Positions 32,385-44,487 of a stretch of DNA of 64,000 bases are shown here, in pieces (the first letter of the stretch is position 1; every line of letters starts with the position of its first letter). The translations under genes and the position numbers were made by a program. The notes under the pieces are model-generated. The model was given only the letters and a program-made list of their open reading frames with translations, did no database searches and was not told the origin of the DNA. This DNA comes from Amorphophallus konjac (taxonomy: Eukaryota > Streptophyta > Magnoliopsida > Alismatales > Araceae), in assembly GCA_022559845.1 (NCBI GenBank), contig CM040118.1, forward strand, positions 266,127,519 through 266,191,518, read 5' to 3'.

Positions 32385-33678
32385 CTAAGCTTTTCCTTTC
32401 CCTCTATTTTTTTCATTTTCATTCATTGCATGCATCATTTATCGTTTCTACTCGCACCACGCTTCTCTCTTTGAGAGGGCATTGTTTCGTGCATTTTTGC
32501 ACGTCATCTCACTCATCATCTCATTTTTCCACCCTTTGTGTCTAAAAGGTGTTTTAAACAACTCTGACCAGGTGTGTATTTGTTCATGATTTCACTACTT
32601 TCATTACAACGGACTGATACTATGCTATAATTATTTTGATCCACTCGGTGTTTATTTTATTGCAAGGGTAACCATCAAAGGAAAGCCCTCTCCTTCGGCC
32701 GGCCGAAGGAAGAGGAAGAAGGAATCCACGCCATTTCCTATGCCTGAGGTTAAAGCGATCATTCTTCCATTTTGGGGTCTCCGATCCCTGGCGATCACAC
32801 CATTCTTTCATTTCGAGGTCTACAGCCCCTGGCGGTCACATAATTAACACACACGTACTCTTTTATTTCCTTTTGTTCCTATCACTCTTTTCATTTCTGT
32901 TAAAACCCGCGGAGAGTCATTTCCCGCAGCGGTCCTCTTCCCCATTTTAATTCAGCTAAAAGCCCTTCCCTATTTAATTTTTGTTCTAAAATCCCGCAGA
33001 GAATCAATTTCTCGCGGAGGTTTCATTCGTGCAATTTCTATTTCTGCCTTTCCATTCCAGTTCTAAAATCCATCGGAGAATCAACTTCTCGCGGAGGTTT
33101 CATTCGTGCAAATTCTATTTTTGCCTTTCCATTCCAGTTCTAAAATCCCGCGGAGAATCAATTTCTTGCGGAGGTTTCATTCGTGCAATTTCTATTTATG
33201 TCTTTCCATTCCAGTTCTACAATCCCGCGGAGAACCAACTTCTCGCGGAGGTTTCATTCATGCAATTTCTATTTCTATATTTTCATTCTAGTTCTCAAAT
33301 CCCGCGGAGAGTAACTTCTCACGGAGGTTTCATTTGTGCACCTTTCATTTTTGTCATTTCAATTCATTTCTAGTAATTGCTAAATCCCTAAGAGAGTAAT
33401 TGCTCGTGGCAGGTTTCATTTACGCCATTTCCCTTTCTATCATTCCCCTTTCCATTTTAATTTAGCACTTCCCCTTTCCCATTTTTTTTATTTCAGTCAA
33501 AGCCTGCAGTGAGTAACATCCCGCTGCAGCTCTTCCTTTCCGTGCATTCCCCGTTTTCACCCCATTTCGGAGAGCAATCTCCTGCGATGCTCTCGCTCGT
33601 CCCATTTCATATCGTTTCATATTACATCGCGCGTGTGTCTTTCCCTTCTCCGGTTCACGTGACGTCGTTCACATCTCT
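32385..33678 (+). mobile_element. 5' LTR remnant of element A2
   Basis: Everything between C1 and the PBS at 33679. It contains a 77-nt tandem repeat. The left end is undefined: no TG start with a matching duplication is visible, and no 3' LTR is available for comparison. Confidence 0.5.
32983..33450 (+). repeat. 77-nt tandem repeat in A2 LTR, six units
   Basis: GTTCTAAAATCCCGCGGAGA starts units at 32983, 33060, 33137, 33214 and 33291, exactly 77 nt apart, followed by a diverged sixth unit. Each unit carries CCGCGGAGA and TCGCGGAGG plus a TTTCATTCGTGCA segment. Confidence 0.9.
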
Positions 33679-33696
33679 TGGCGATCACGGTGGGAC
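33679..33696 (+). other. Primer binding site, tRNA-Arg-like (A2)
   Basis: TGGCGATCACGGTGGGAC, the same 18 nt as in C1. It marks the LTR/interior border of A2. Two look-alikes upstream (TGGCGATCACACC near 32788, TGGCGGTCACATA near 32831) lack the downstream match. Confidence 0.7.
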
Positions 33697-34426
33697 TTCT
33701 TTAGCTTTCCTTTTGGTTACCCTTGTATTTTTGGCACCCACGTGTGCCCCTCCTTGTTATGCCCGCACGCATCGCAGTTGTACTCCAAGCAGCACTTTTT
33801 GATTTCATCTCTCGTGCACCACGTGCACTTCCCCACAGTCCCCTATGATTTCATGAGAGGTTTGCATTGTTTTGAAAAGGATATCGGATTTTAAGCAGTT
33901 TAAGTTTTAGCTGATTGCCATACCTGGATATAATTATTGTTCAAAATCCTTGTGTTCTGTATAATTGCTGTTCTTCCTGTTCTATTTGTATTGTTCATCT
34001 TTATCATACAACGCTGCATTTGCATAGCACTCTTCCTTTTCTTTTTTTTACTTTTCTAAGGATTACCCCCCCTGGTGAAAGAAGTACTCTCCGTTCAGGA
34101 ATTCCTCTTGACGGGCTATAATCTCCTTTATCGGGACCTCCGTAAGTCCCGGACAGTGAAGGATTCCCTCTTCGTTCTCAGGGCTGGTTGTACCATTGAA
34201 GTTCCCTGGAGCTAGTTGACCCATTTGTGGTGAGACGAGTGTCCTTAGTTGGCACGGCAATGACCAAAGTTGTAAGTAGGTCCTTCCTATTTTGTGTGAA
34301 CTTTAGATTTATTTTAAAAAAAACTTTCTTAAAAAATAAAAAAAAAGCGTAAGGCATCCACTTGTGTGATAATCTCTATCAATTGTCTGTTGGTGCATGT
34401 TACTGCGTTCCGACAAAGTCTTGAAG
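33697..34426 (+). other. Leader of element A2
   Basis: Non-coding leader between PBS and gag. AT-rich near 34310-34350. No further feature recognised. Confidence 0.5.
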
Positions 34427-36332
34427 ATGGCCGGGTACAGTTATGAGGAGTTTGAGGCCGGGGCCTTTGAATTCGACTACCAGTCCCAGATGAACAGCCC
34501 AGCTCAGGGCTCCCACGAAGAGCACAACGCGGACCATGGCTCCCAAACTTAGCCATACGTCCATGTTGTGGGCGCAAGATCATCCCACGAGTCCTCACAT
34601 GAGGAGCAAATTGCTGCCGGAGAGGCATCTACCTCCCGAGACATCTCCTCTATGCTAGATGTTCTCGCCAACGCACAACTCAGTCCTGAGCAACTCCAAG
34701 CTCTGCGAGCCATCGCAAAGGAAAAATCGGTCTCCCTTTCTCCCCAGGAGCCGACTCTGGCTACCACTTCCATCCAAGAGCCTTCACAGGCTATCCCCTC
34801 TTCTCCATTTCAAGGGCAGGCGAGTCAGCCCCCCCTCCTTCCAGTCCCCGCCTTTACAGGCTATCACCTCTCCTTTTCAAGGGCAGGCGAGTCAGCAGTC
34901 CCCCTCCTTCCAGTCCCCTTTGCAGTCACAGGCTATTCTCTTTCCTTCATTTCAAGGGCAGGCAAGTCAACAGCCCCCTCCTTCCAATTCTCTTCGCAGT
35001 CTCAAACCCCAGCTATCCACCAAACACCGATTCAGCCGGGTCCATCCACTGGCAGGCTGCAATACCCCTCCCGTTTTAGATTTCCTTCCCAGGCCCCTAA
35101 GAGGCCTATTCATCCTTAGTGGCAGGCGCCACCCTTACCAACCAATCCGCTCAGCCAATCCCTTCTCAACAAGTTGAACAAAATGGATGAGCAATTTCAG
35201 GATCTAAAGAAGATCGTGGACGTAAAGTCCACCCCGGAGGTCTCCTTGCCGATCCTCCCGGTGTTCCATCTCCCTCCCTCTGAAATGCCTACGTACTGCA
35301 GGTACAATGGCATTGGCAATCCCTTCATTCATCTGAAGGACATCATGTACGAGTCCTCCTTTTGGCAAAATGATAAAATATCCCTAGCGTATCTCTTCCA
35401 GAGGTCATTGGATGACCCTGCACTAGAATGGTTCTATTTCTTAGAATCCAGCGAGGCTGAGAACTTTGATGTAGTCCAGAGGAAATTCCTGCAGAAGTAT
35501 AGGGATCGGGTCATCCCATCTCTGTCCATTACCGACCTGGTGGCTGAAAAAATGAGGGCGGACGAAGACTTCGTCCAATATGCCGACAGATGGAGGTCCC
35601 TGGCAGAGAGAATAAGGGATACCTTCTCAGAGTCAAAGCAAGTAAAGATGGTCATGTCTAATGCTACCCCGCAATTTAGACATGTATTGGCTATGAACAA
35701 GCTCACCACAATGGAGGAGCTGTATGAGAGGGCCAGGTATGTCCAAACGCAATTAAAAGACTCCCCTCTCATGCACATGTTTGAGCTACCAAAGCCTAGG
35801 GTGTTTAAAAAGGCAAGCACGGGTGTCCAAGGTGGAGTGACAGAAGGGGTCGTAACAAATGAGCAAGTGAGTGCAGTTGGTAGCCCTAACCAGCCAGCCA
35901 ACCCAAGACCTCCACAAATGTTACGACTCCCTCTTCAGCAAGGTCTATAACCCTATCGTCCTCCACCCCAAAATAACCTTCCCCAGAACAACAGGCCTCA
36001 ACCACTCCATCCCTAGCAACAACAACAACCACCACCCCAGTACCATCAGGTTCCACCCCCTGGAAACTACGGCCCTCCACAACAATAGAGAAGGCCGATT
36101 GGCCCTAAGAAAGCTCACTACCCACCATTGCCGGAAAGTTTTCCGGCCATCTTCAACGCTCTCATGGCCGCCAATGCACTCACTCTTCACAGGGAGAGGT
36201 TCGCATGGCTCCCAAATGCTGACACCTCTAGGTACTGTGTTTTTCATAGGCAGTCGGGCCATATAGTGAAAATTTGCTTTCATTTCAAAGACTATATTTA
36301 TGATATGAATGATGAACATGGAATCGATTAGG
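34427..36332 (+). pseudogene. gag: gag (element A2)
   Basis: Start at ATG 34427 (MAGYSYEEFEAG), the first methionine in the frame that then runs through gag and protease. Order: acidic/His-rich N-terminus; Ser/Gln-rich region with SSPFQGQASQ repeats (34790-35000); gag capsid domain (35174-35760, PTYCRYNG, YADRWRSLAERI); Gln/Pro-rich linker; zinc knuckle CVFHRQSGHIVKIC (36235-36276). One frame is kept across the whole length with only nonsense changes: TAG 34550, TAG 35117, TAA 35947, then TAG within the Gln-rich runs and TAG 36330. A1 has CAG or CAA at several of these, and the local peptide is Gln-rich, so most were Gln codons. Confidence 0.85.
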
Positions 36333-37936
36333 TTGAAATGAGGCGATACATCGCCATGTTGAAGGCTAGGAGACCTCCCCCCAGACAACAACCACAACAA
36401 CAACCCCAGCAACAGCAGCAACCTCAATAGGCTCCACAATAGCAACCGAATATGGGCATCATTCAAAACCCGTTACCAGAGCACCAACAACCTAATCAAC
36501 ATGTCAACCCCATCTCCTCTTTCCCAGCAATTGGGAGAGGGCAAGGTTGGCAAATGGAAAGCACCTGTGTCCTCATCGGTAATCACACCTCTAGCCAACC
36601 TCCTCGCCTTCTCCAGGCCATACCTCATGCACCCTAGCCTACATCGCAATCTGTAATTGGACCTTCTCCATTTCCACAGCCATCATGCCCTCTCATCCGA
36701 GCGCCAACCACTAATTCCCCACCAATCCATCAACAAGGAGCATCTACACCTTCACCCATGCCCTCCAAACTTTTCATCGTCCACTGCCCATCCGCTACCC
36801 CATCTACCTCTACTACATCTTCACCTATGCCTACAAAACCTCTCATCATACACCACCAATCCAAGACCCCATCTACCTCTACTACACTTCCACCTATGCC
36901 TTCCAAACCCCTCATTATCCATCATCCGTCTAAGGCACTGTCCACTCCCACCATGCCTCCACCTAACAAACCTCTCATCAGAACCCCTACGCCTGTCATC
37001 ACCCATGCTCTGCCAACTGTTCCCCCACCACTACCTCTCAAACCCCTACTAAAACCTATACCTAACCCCATAGAGGTGTAACCAAAACCGCAGGCTATGG
37101 TGCTCCGAAGTGGAAGGATCTTCCACCGGGTATTCCCCCAGAATAGTCAGGCCCCTGGGCAGTCCCAGCCAGAGAAAGGTACTGAAGGGCAATTAGAAGA
37201 ATCCACTCCCAGGACACAGTATGATTTTTTGAAACATTTGGACAAGACGCCTACCCAGATCTCCATCCTAGAGTTGATTAAGAGGTCCACATCCCATCAA
37301 GAGGCACTAGTGGAGTATCTTCAGAAGGTTGTGATGAACGAGGACCTCCCTATAGAGAAGATATCGGCGGTACTGACGTCGATGAGCACACAACCAGCTA
37401 TCACATTTCACGACCACGAGCTCGCCCCCAAGGAGGCCCGCAAATATGCATTGTGTATTGCGGTAAAAATCAATGGGGTGTATGTGGACCTGTGTTTGGT
37501 GGATATGGGTGGATCTATAAATGTGATCTTTATGAGCACCCTCCAATCATGTGGGGTTGACACGGAACAGATAAGGCCCTCATCAATCACAGTCACGACC
37601 TACGACAATAGCAGACAGCCACCAAAGGGGATGATTATCTTGAATGTAGAGTTGTGACCTGCATTAGTCTCTACGGAATTCCATATCCTTGATATGGATC
37701 CCACATTCAAGGCCATACTAGGTCATCCTTACATTGAAGTCATGAATGTTGTGCCATCCACCAATCACCAGTGTTTAAAGTTTTCATACAAGGGATGGAT
37801 CATCAAGGTAATTAGCATGCCCATCTTTTCTACAGTGGATGCTCTTACTAACTCTCTGCCCTCTGTTTGGCCGACCCACCAGCCAATTCTTTCACTGCTA
37901 GATGTGTGTGACCCTCGCCGCGCCCCTTTAACATGA
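36333..37936 (+). pseudogene. pro: Pro/Thr-rich linker and retropepsin-like protease (A2)
   Basis: In the same frame as gag: Gln-rich tail with TAG stops near 36428-36445; Thr/Pro/Ser-rich linker with a repeated 31-34 residue unit (PMPSKPLIIHHPSK, 36750-36990); TAA at 37079 where A1 has CAG; then MVLRSGRIFHRVF and the protease. The catalytic triplet is Asp-Met-Gly (LVDMGGSINVI, Asp codon 37502-37504), not DTG/DSG. The flap and C-terminal ILGHPYIEVM segment are recognisable. TGA near 37656 replaces Gly present in A1. It would process Gag-Pol if intact. Confidence 0.75.
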
Positions 37937-37954
37937 AAGCCGCTTCCAGCACCA

Positions 37955-38334
37955 ATGCCATGTCACCCTTTCCGTTCTAAGGGATGGGAGATCATGAGAA
38001 ACATCGGCTACCAACAGGGCAAAGGCTTGGGGGCACAATTACAGGGTAGACTGAGGTCCCCAAAGAAAATAAGGTTAACCTCTAGGGATGGTCTGGACTT
38101 TGAAGGACCATCTGAAGCACATAGAGAACCTCTCACATGGACCTTGTACTCTCATTTGAAGTAGGGGCATGATGTGCAATTGGGGGATCACCCGCAAGAA
38201 TCACAGGGGAAACTGCAAATTGCTTACTTAGCTGGGGGTTGCTTGAGGGCGCTCAAGAAAGGGAAGTTTGATGACTCAGACTATGAATGGAACAAATGGT
38301 TCGATATACATGATATTTCTATCGCACTGCAGTA
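37955..38334 (+). pseudogene. G-patch domain (A2)
   Basis: GWEIMRNIGYQQGKGLGAQL begins near 37984. The frame stays open to TAG 38162 and continues past it to 38334 (GGCLRALKKGKFDDSDYEWN). In the same frame as protease. The domain is known from several plant Ty3/gypsy polyproteins. Confidence 0.7.
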
Positions 38335-38982
38335 GATGTTCTCGCCTCCGCACTTAGTGGGGCCACTTTTGATCTCCGAAATGCCAAAATATGTTATTTT
38401 TATTGCCAGAACTCCAACTCCTCCTGGCCAAGAGGACGTTACCAATGACGGATAGCTTTCTGTCACTCTATCCAACTATTCTCTTCAGCCTTTGCTACTG
38501 ACTTCTTCATGGGCCAGACATTTGTCTGATGATCTTCCCAGGTCCCCTTCTATTTTTACATCCCTACGCGGGTTTCTCAACCCGCATCAGGCATTCAATC
38601 ATGATTTGCTCTACGAGCCTCCTAACCCTTTAGCTATAATCCCCTTTTCTCATTCCCCAATTTCCTTTATCTGTTTTGTTATCAAAATTGAAAATTATCA
38701 AAAAAAAATGTCAATTTTTAAATTCCTCAACAGTGTATTTCCTTTAAGGAAACCTCTTACATTTCCCACGAGTGCGCCCCGACGTACAGGCCACTCATTC
38801 AAGGTCCCCTGAGTGACCTTCTTTACCCCTCCTCTGAGGGCTCTATTCTTGTACATTCTCTAGCTTCCTCTTCGTCTGTAGGACAGGTCAGTCAGTTTAG
38901 GAATAGTGGGTCAAGGGTAGTCTCAAAGAGAAAGTCCAAGGGTAGGCAAATCCCCCGCCGATTATTTCTAGGTCTAGCCAAC
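38335..38982 (+). other. Spacer between G-patch and RT (A2)
   Basis: Ser/Pro/Leu-rich remnant (FSPPHLVGPLLISEMPK) of unknown role. The reading frame changes before the RT region at about 38700, in an A-run (38700-38709) that differs in length from A1, a probable frameshift site. Confidence 0.55.
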
Positions 38983-40258
38983 ATGTGTCAGGCATGCCTG
39001 GCCATTCCTCAGCTGCTAGAAAATCCCATCCAATTGCCAGAAATAGAATGTGAGGATAGTTGTATCATCGATGAAGGGTATGGAGTTTATGAGATCACAG
39101 ATGAAGAATACCCTATTGAAGAAGGGGATGAAGAATATGAGGATGCAACTGGCGCATATGCTAGTGGGAAGAAGAGATTCGATGAGCCGTCTGCAGCCGT
39201 AGAAGAATCCAATAAAGAGATAAACTTGGGAACCGAGGAAGACCCTAGGATCATCCTCATAAGTGATAATTTACCATCACTTGAAGAGGAGGCATTAATT
39301 GAGGTTCTCAAGGAGTACAAGGACACATTTGCATGGAGCTATGAGGATATGTCGGGTTTGCATTCCACCTTGGTCGAACGTCGCCTAACTCTAAAACCAG
39401 CGTCCACCTCAGTAAAGCAAAGGTTAAGGTATTTCCACCCTCAAATAGCTTTGAAAATGAAGGAAGAGGTCGTCAAGCTCCACAAAGACAGGTTTATTAG
39501 GGTCATCTTCTATCCTCAATGGGTGGCAAACATTGTCCCGGTCATGAAGAAGGACTGAAAGGTGAGAATCTGTATTGACTTTCGGGACCTTAACCGCACG
39601 TGTCCAAAAGATGATTTCCCCTTACCTCACATCGATGTGTTGGTTGATAACACGGCAGGTTATGAAACTCTTTCATTTATGGATGGATTTTTGGGTTATA
39701 ATCAAATTCGTTTGGTAGAAGAGGATCAAGAGAAAATATCATTCACCACACCCTGGGGGACTTACTGTTATTTGGTCATGCCGTTTGGTTTAAAGAATGC
39801 TGGATTTACTTATCAAAGGGCTATGATGGCAATACTTCACAACATGATGCATGTATATTTAGAGGTGTATGTGGATGATTTATTGGTGAAATTAAGAACT
39901 AGGGCAGAACACTAAAAAGTTCTAGCTAAGGTTTTGAGAAGATCGTGGGAATTCGACTTGAAGATGAATCTGAAAATGTGTATATTTGGTGTTTCATTGG
40001 AGAAGTTGCTTGGCTTCATTGTGAGTAAGAGGGGTATTGAAATAGATCCCAACAAGGCCAAAGTAATCATAGATATGCCACCTTCGAGGAACCTGTGAGA
40101 AGTTCGAGGTTTAATTGGGAGGTTGCAATTCATTCGTCGGTTTATGTCTCAGCATTCACAAATGTGCAAACCTTTCTACGAGCTGACCAAATCGAGAAAC
40201 GAATTTTGTTGGGATTCCAAGTGTCAGAAAGCTTTTGAAGGATTATCTAGGTAGTCCA
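38983..40258 (+). pseudogene. pol: Reverse transcriptase (A2)
   Basis: Acidic lead (EEYPIEEGDEEYEDA), then LIEVLKEYKDTFAWSYEDMS and the RT core. TGA at 39556-39558 replaces Gly of A1. RICIDFRDLNRTCPKDDFPL, a block with the first catalytic Asp (FMDGFLGYNQIRL), MPFGLKNAG and VYVDDLLVK (39868-39879) follow. TAA at 39913 cuts the frame right after RAEH. The connection region (LGFIVSKRGIEIDP, LRFIRRF-like) is open except for TGA near 40097. A frame change near 40240 leads into RNase H. Confidence 0.85.
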
Positions 40259-40720
40259 CCCATCCTAATACCACCCACGGCAGGTAAACCCTAAATTCTT
40301 TATGTCTCAATCCTGGACGATTCCATGGGAGCTGTCCTGGCACAAACTAGTGAAGAGGGCAAGGAAAGAGAAACCTATTACTTGTCCAAGCTTCTCAACC
40401 CCTGTGAGCAGAAGTACACAACTATGGAAAAAACCTATGCCACCCTAGTTTTGGTGGTGCAGAAATTCAAACACTACTTTCTAGCTCATGAAGTCCATCT
40501 AATTGCCCGGATGAACCCTATCAAGTTTCTCCTAGAAAAATCTATCCTTACCGATAGGCTAGCACGCTGGCAAAGCTTTCTCTCTTAGTTCGACATCACC
40601 TACATTTAGCAAAAGGTGATTAAAGGCTATGCCATAGCCGAGCATCTCGCTCACCATCCTCTCCCCAAATTCGATCATGTCCGATCAGAGTTTCCAGATG
40701 AGGAACTAATGTCCGTCAAC
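40259..40720 (+). pseudogene. pol: First RNase H domain, degenerate (A2)
   Basis: PPILIPPTAGKP, then ILDDSMGAVLAQ (putative first acidic residue) and YYLSKLLNPCEQKYTTMEKT. This is the RNase H joined to RT in Ty3/gypsy, which degrades RNA in hybrids. TAA near 40290, TAG at 40586 and TAG near 40606 interrupt it; the context (TYI-stop-QK) suggests lost Gln. Ends with AEHLAHHPL. Confidence 0.75.
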
Positions 40721-41401
40721 CAATCAGATGATCACATGTGGACATTACATTTTGATGGAGCACTGAATTCCCAAGGGAGGGGAATCGACATTGCCCTCCT
40801 ATCGCCTGAAGGTATCGCTATCCCGCTCGCATATCGGCTCACATTCTCTGTGACCAGGAACATAGCTAAATATGAGGTTCTTCTAGGTGGCCTGGAAGCT
40901 GCCCATTCCCTTTGTATCACCGAATTGCGAGTTGTAGGTGATAGTTAACTCATTCTTCGCCAAGTGCTCACCAAATACCGCCCCCGCGATCCCAAGCTCA
41001 AGCCCTACCAAGAACTTACCGCTGCTTTTTCCAAACTATTTACCAAATTGATCTTTGTCCATATCCCTCGTAACCAAAATATTATGGCCGATGCCCTCTC
41101 CTCGTTGGCATCATCTTTAAGGTTCCCTATGGTTAGATGGTTTGAGTCCATCTACATCTACAAGCGTCACGCCCCTGCTGTCCACGACGCTTCCTATGTG
41201 AGGATCAAAGAAAAATTGTTAAGGAAGGCACAAGAGGGAGAAATCATTCAGAAAAGAGAAATCGTGTTGGTGGAACTGGAAGAAGAAATGGTCAACGAGG
41301 AGAAGCCATGGTTTTACAAAATTTCCAAATATTGCAAACATCAATCCTACCCTGAAGAAGTCACATCGGAAGACAAGAAAACCATAAGAAGAGTGGCCTA
41401 A
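40721..41401 (+). pseudogene. Second, archaeal-type RNase H (A2)
   Basis: MWTLHFDGALNSQGRG, then NIAKYEVLLGGLEAA, VVGDS(stop)LILRQV and HIPRNQNIMADALSSLAS give a D-E-D-D set of catalytic residues in the order expected for an RNase H. Presence of a second RNase H between the RT-linked one and integrase is diagnostic of the Tat clade. TAA at 40946-40948 directly after GDS stands where related proteins usually have Gln. A C-terminal acidic tether (ELEEEMVNEEKPWFYKISKY) leads to integrase; TAA ends the frame at 41399. Confidence 0.8.
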
Positions 41402-42571
41402 AAATACGTGCTGATTGGAGGAGTTCTATACAAAAGAAGCTGTACTGGTGTTCTTCTAAGATGTCTTGATGATGATGAGGTCTGGAAATGTGTTGAGGAA
41501 GCACACTCTAGTGTTTGTGGTGGCCATGTGAATAGCCAAATGCTTGCTAAGAAGATCCTTCGGTAAGACTTTTATTGGCCCACCATAGAGGAGGATTGTG
41601 CTCTCTATGTCCGTAGGTGTGTCGAGTGTCAACTCCATGCCGACAAGATTCACTCCCCCTCTTCCTCACTTCATCCAATATCCTCCCCATGGCCTTTCTC
41701 CATGTGGGCTTTCGACATCATTGTTCCTCTCGATGATCCCAACTCCCTCACCAAACAAAAATCTTTCATCCTCACTACAATGGAGTACTTCACCAAATGG
41801 GCCGAAGCTAAAGCTTATGCGAAAATCAAGACATCAACGGTCTGTAAATTCATCATGAAGAATATCATCGCCAGGTTTGGCATCCCAAAAACTATCATCA
41901 CCAACAATGGGCCACAATTCATTTCTCAGGACCTTCATGACCTCTATAAAAGGTATAAAATTGCATTGCATCATTCTTCACCATATTATCCATAAGGTAA
42001 TGGTCAGGCAGAGGCCACTAATAAAACATTGATTAAAATCATAAAGGAAACATGTGAGTCTAACAAGTTCTCTGATTGGCCAGAAAAGTTTATTGAAGCT
42101 CTATAGGATTATCGCACTTCAATCCGTACCCCCACTGGGCAAACTCCATTCGCCCTTACTTATGGAATGGAGGCGATAGTCCCATATGAAATCTTGATCC
42201 CTTCTCTCAGGGTACAATTGGACAAGGAACTTTCTCTTGACGATCGTCGTGATTCACTCCTTGCCCAATTGGAACTCTTCGACGAGAAGCGACTGGCCGC
42301 TGCCGAGCATGCACGTGTATACCAAAATAGACTCACACAAATTTATCAAAAGAAGGTCATTGAGAGAAAATTCAAAGTCGGTGAGATGGTTGTTAAAAGA
42401 CTTTTCGTGAAACCTGGTGGGCCACGTTCTAAACTCTAACCCAATTAGGAGGGTCCATATGTAATTCAAGCTGTGTACCCTGGCAATGCTTATAGGCTAG
42501 TTACTGCTGAGGGGATCAATCTATCCCACCCTTGGAATGGGCTTTATCTTAAAAGTACTACCCTTAGATAG
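41402..42571 (+). pseudogene. Integrase (A2)
   Basis: Inserts element DNA into the genome. The HHCC zinc finger is complete (EEAHSSVCGGH ... CVECQ). The catalytic core has Asp in MWAFDIIVPL (codon 41713-41715) and Glu in NGQAEATNK (42011-42013), but the second Asp is Asn (ITNNGPQF, AAC at 41903-41905), so catalysis would be lost even without the stops. Stops: TAA 41574 (context LR-stop-DFYWP), TAA near 41994 (YYP-stop-GNGQ), TAG near 42104 (AL-stop-DYRT), TAA 42437 and TAG near 42446. The C-terminal part (EGPYVIQAVYPGNAYRLV) is readable to the stop near 42571. Confidence 0.85.
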
Positions 42572-44487
42572 GTGTGCATAATGTCAAAATCAAAAATAAC
42601 AAAAAATAAACAAAAAAATAAATAACAACAAAAAAGGAAGCAAAAACAAAAAAAGGGGCTAATGCCTTGTGATCATCATGGAATCAAATCACGACATCCA
42701 TCCTTCATGCTAAGATAGGGCCCATTACGATTTGGTAAGTCTCGAGTCTTGGTCTCCAGAACCGTGGAGATCCCTGTCCGGCCATGTCGGCCTATGCCCA
42801 CTAAAAGGAAGCCAACATGCACACACGCACGTGTTTTTATCAAAAACAAATGGTAGCATTGCCAATGGTGAGGCCTCACCCCGAAGGTCTCCATGAAAGC
42901 TATAATCTTTATTCTCTCCCTTTTCGACCAAAATGAGACAGTCAGTGCCCTTAAAATGTTGAGCATAGGGAACCGAAGCACAATCCCCTTAAGACAAGAG
43001 TAGGATCCGTTTCCTCGAGCCTAGATTAGAGCACGAGAAGAGGGTAGTGTCCCTGTAGGTATACAAGAGGGATTCCAAAATTTCAAATGCTTAGTTCCCT
43101 CAAAAACAAAAAATGAAATGAAAAGTCTGGTCGTGGCCGTCCTTGATTCCAAGAAATGAAACCCCTCAAAACAAAAGGGACAATAAAATGCAAATGCTCG
43201 AGGCTTGGTCCGAAGTTGCCCGAAAGGGGAAAGTCGAGTAGGCGCCTGTTCGCTCACAGGGTTAACAATTTTGTCGGTCCTCTCAGGAGGTTTGCCCCCC
43301 ACACTCTTCCTTCTTCCTTGAAGATGAAGGCTCAATGGAGGTCCCGAAGGGTGAAACCCGCTAAGGCCTGCAACCTCGTTTTAGTAAAAACACACCTTTT
43401 GGTTGTCCACTTTGAAAAGCAAAAGCCATCGCCATGAAGGAATCTCAGTGTTTCTGGCCAGACAAGACCCTTATCTACCACCTTGATGTCTTCTTATTCT
43501 AACATTGGACTTAGGCCAATGCAAGTGCGTCACCTATGGGTGCGACGGCGTCTAATTCCGGGTCAGTGTTACGCGGTTGGCCGTTAGGGTTCCAGGGTGT
43601 TCCATTATATACCATCTAGAGTTGTGAGGAAATAGACCCGGGTTGGATAAATCATTTACCTCGAACACTTTTTAGGTGTATCCCTGCGGCCGGAAGTGAC
43701 TGGGAGCCTAAGCATGGCATGGCGGTATTGTCATCAAGATAAATCTTAACAAGTGGGATTATCACTCGAGGAGTCTAGGGGCCCAAATTAACCTAGATGT
43801 GCACTTAGGATACCTGAGAGGTTAGTAAGAAACCCCCGTCCTCATGTAGGTTAAGTGCCATATGGGGTGGTGACCAGGCATTAGTAACAAAAATACACCA
43901 AGTCTCAAAAATAAAAAAATACTCAAAAAATAATACAAAAAAACATAAAAAAGAAACAAACACAAAAAATGTAAAACATAAAAAAAGATAGAGAAAAAAA
44001 ACAAGAAAGAAAGAAACAAAATCAAGAAAAAAATATATATATGTGCAAAACACAAAAAGAAAATGCATTTCCCATGATCGCATTTGTATGCCGCATTTCA
44101 TCTCTTTAATTCTCGTTCGCATTTGCATGCTCGCATGTCGCATTCATCATTTTACCTTCTGCCTTTATTGATAAAGGCTTGGCCCCTTGACCAATCATCA
44201 AGGCTAATCTCAAAAGCAACCATTCATTGAGCAAGGGGCCAAGCGAGAATAGAAAACTTGACATGTTTTGTTTGAGTGATGTACGAAGGATTGGAAGCAA
44301 GAGAAAGCAATGTTCCACATTCTTTTATTCCTCTGAAAAAGCTCTCATAACTGAGAGCGAGTACATCATCCCATTTTAGGCCTCACCATCTCCCCTAGCA
44401 TCGCACCTTTCACCGCTCTCCAGGCGAGGAGTCCGGGAACCATGCGTGCCGGTACTCCTGCCACCCTGCACTCCCCTCACCACTTCT
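42572..44487 (+). other. 3' non-coding region of element A2
   Basis: Begins with an A/G-rich tract (42589-42658, AAAAACAAAAAAAGGGG) that looks like a polypurine tract, but the following sequence does not match the 5' LTR. A second A-rich, C-poor block lies at 43895-44060. A near-perfect inverted pair GGCTTGGCCCCTTGA/AGCAAGGGGCCAAGC sits at 44175-44250. A long untranslated region after integrase is usual in Ogre/Tat elements. Open frames here are short and unrecognised. Ends at CTTCT (44483-44487), target of solo LTR 2. Confidence 0.55.

Noticed and set aside
32780..32845. Additional PBS-like TGGCGATCAC and TGGCGGTCAC sites
   Set aside because: They match only the first 10 nt, lie inside the LTR upstream of the 77-nt repeats, and lack the GGTGGGAC extension.
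43805..44143. Phe-rich minus-strand frame that looks like a membrane protein
   Set aside because: Antisense of an A-rich, AAAAAC-type tract; low complexity.
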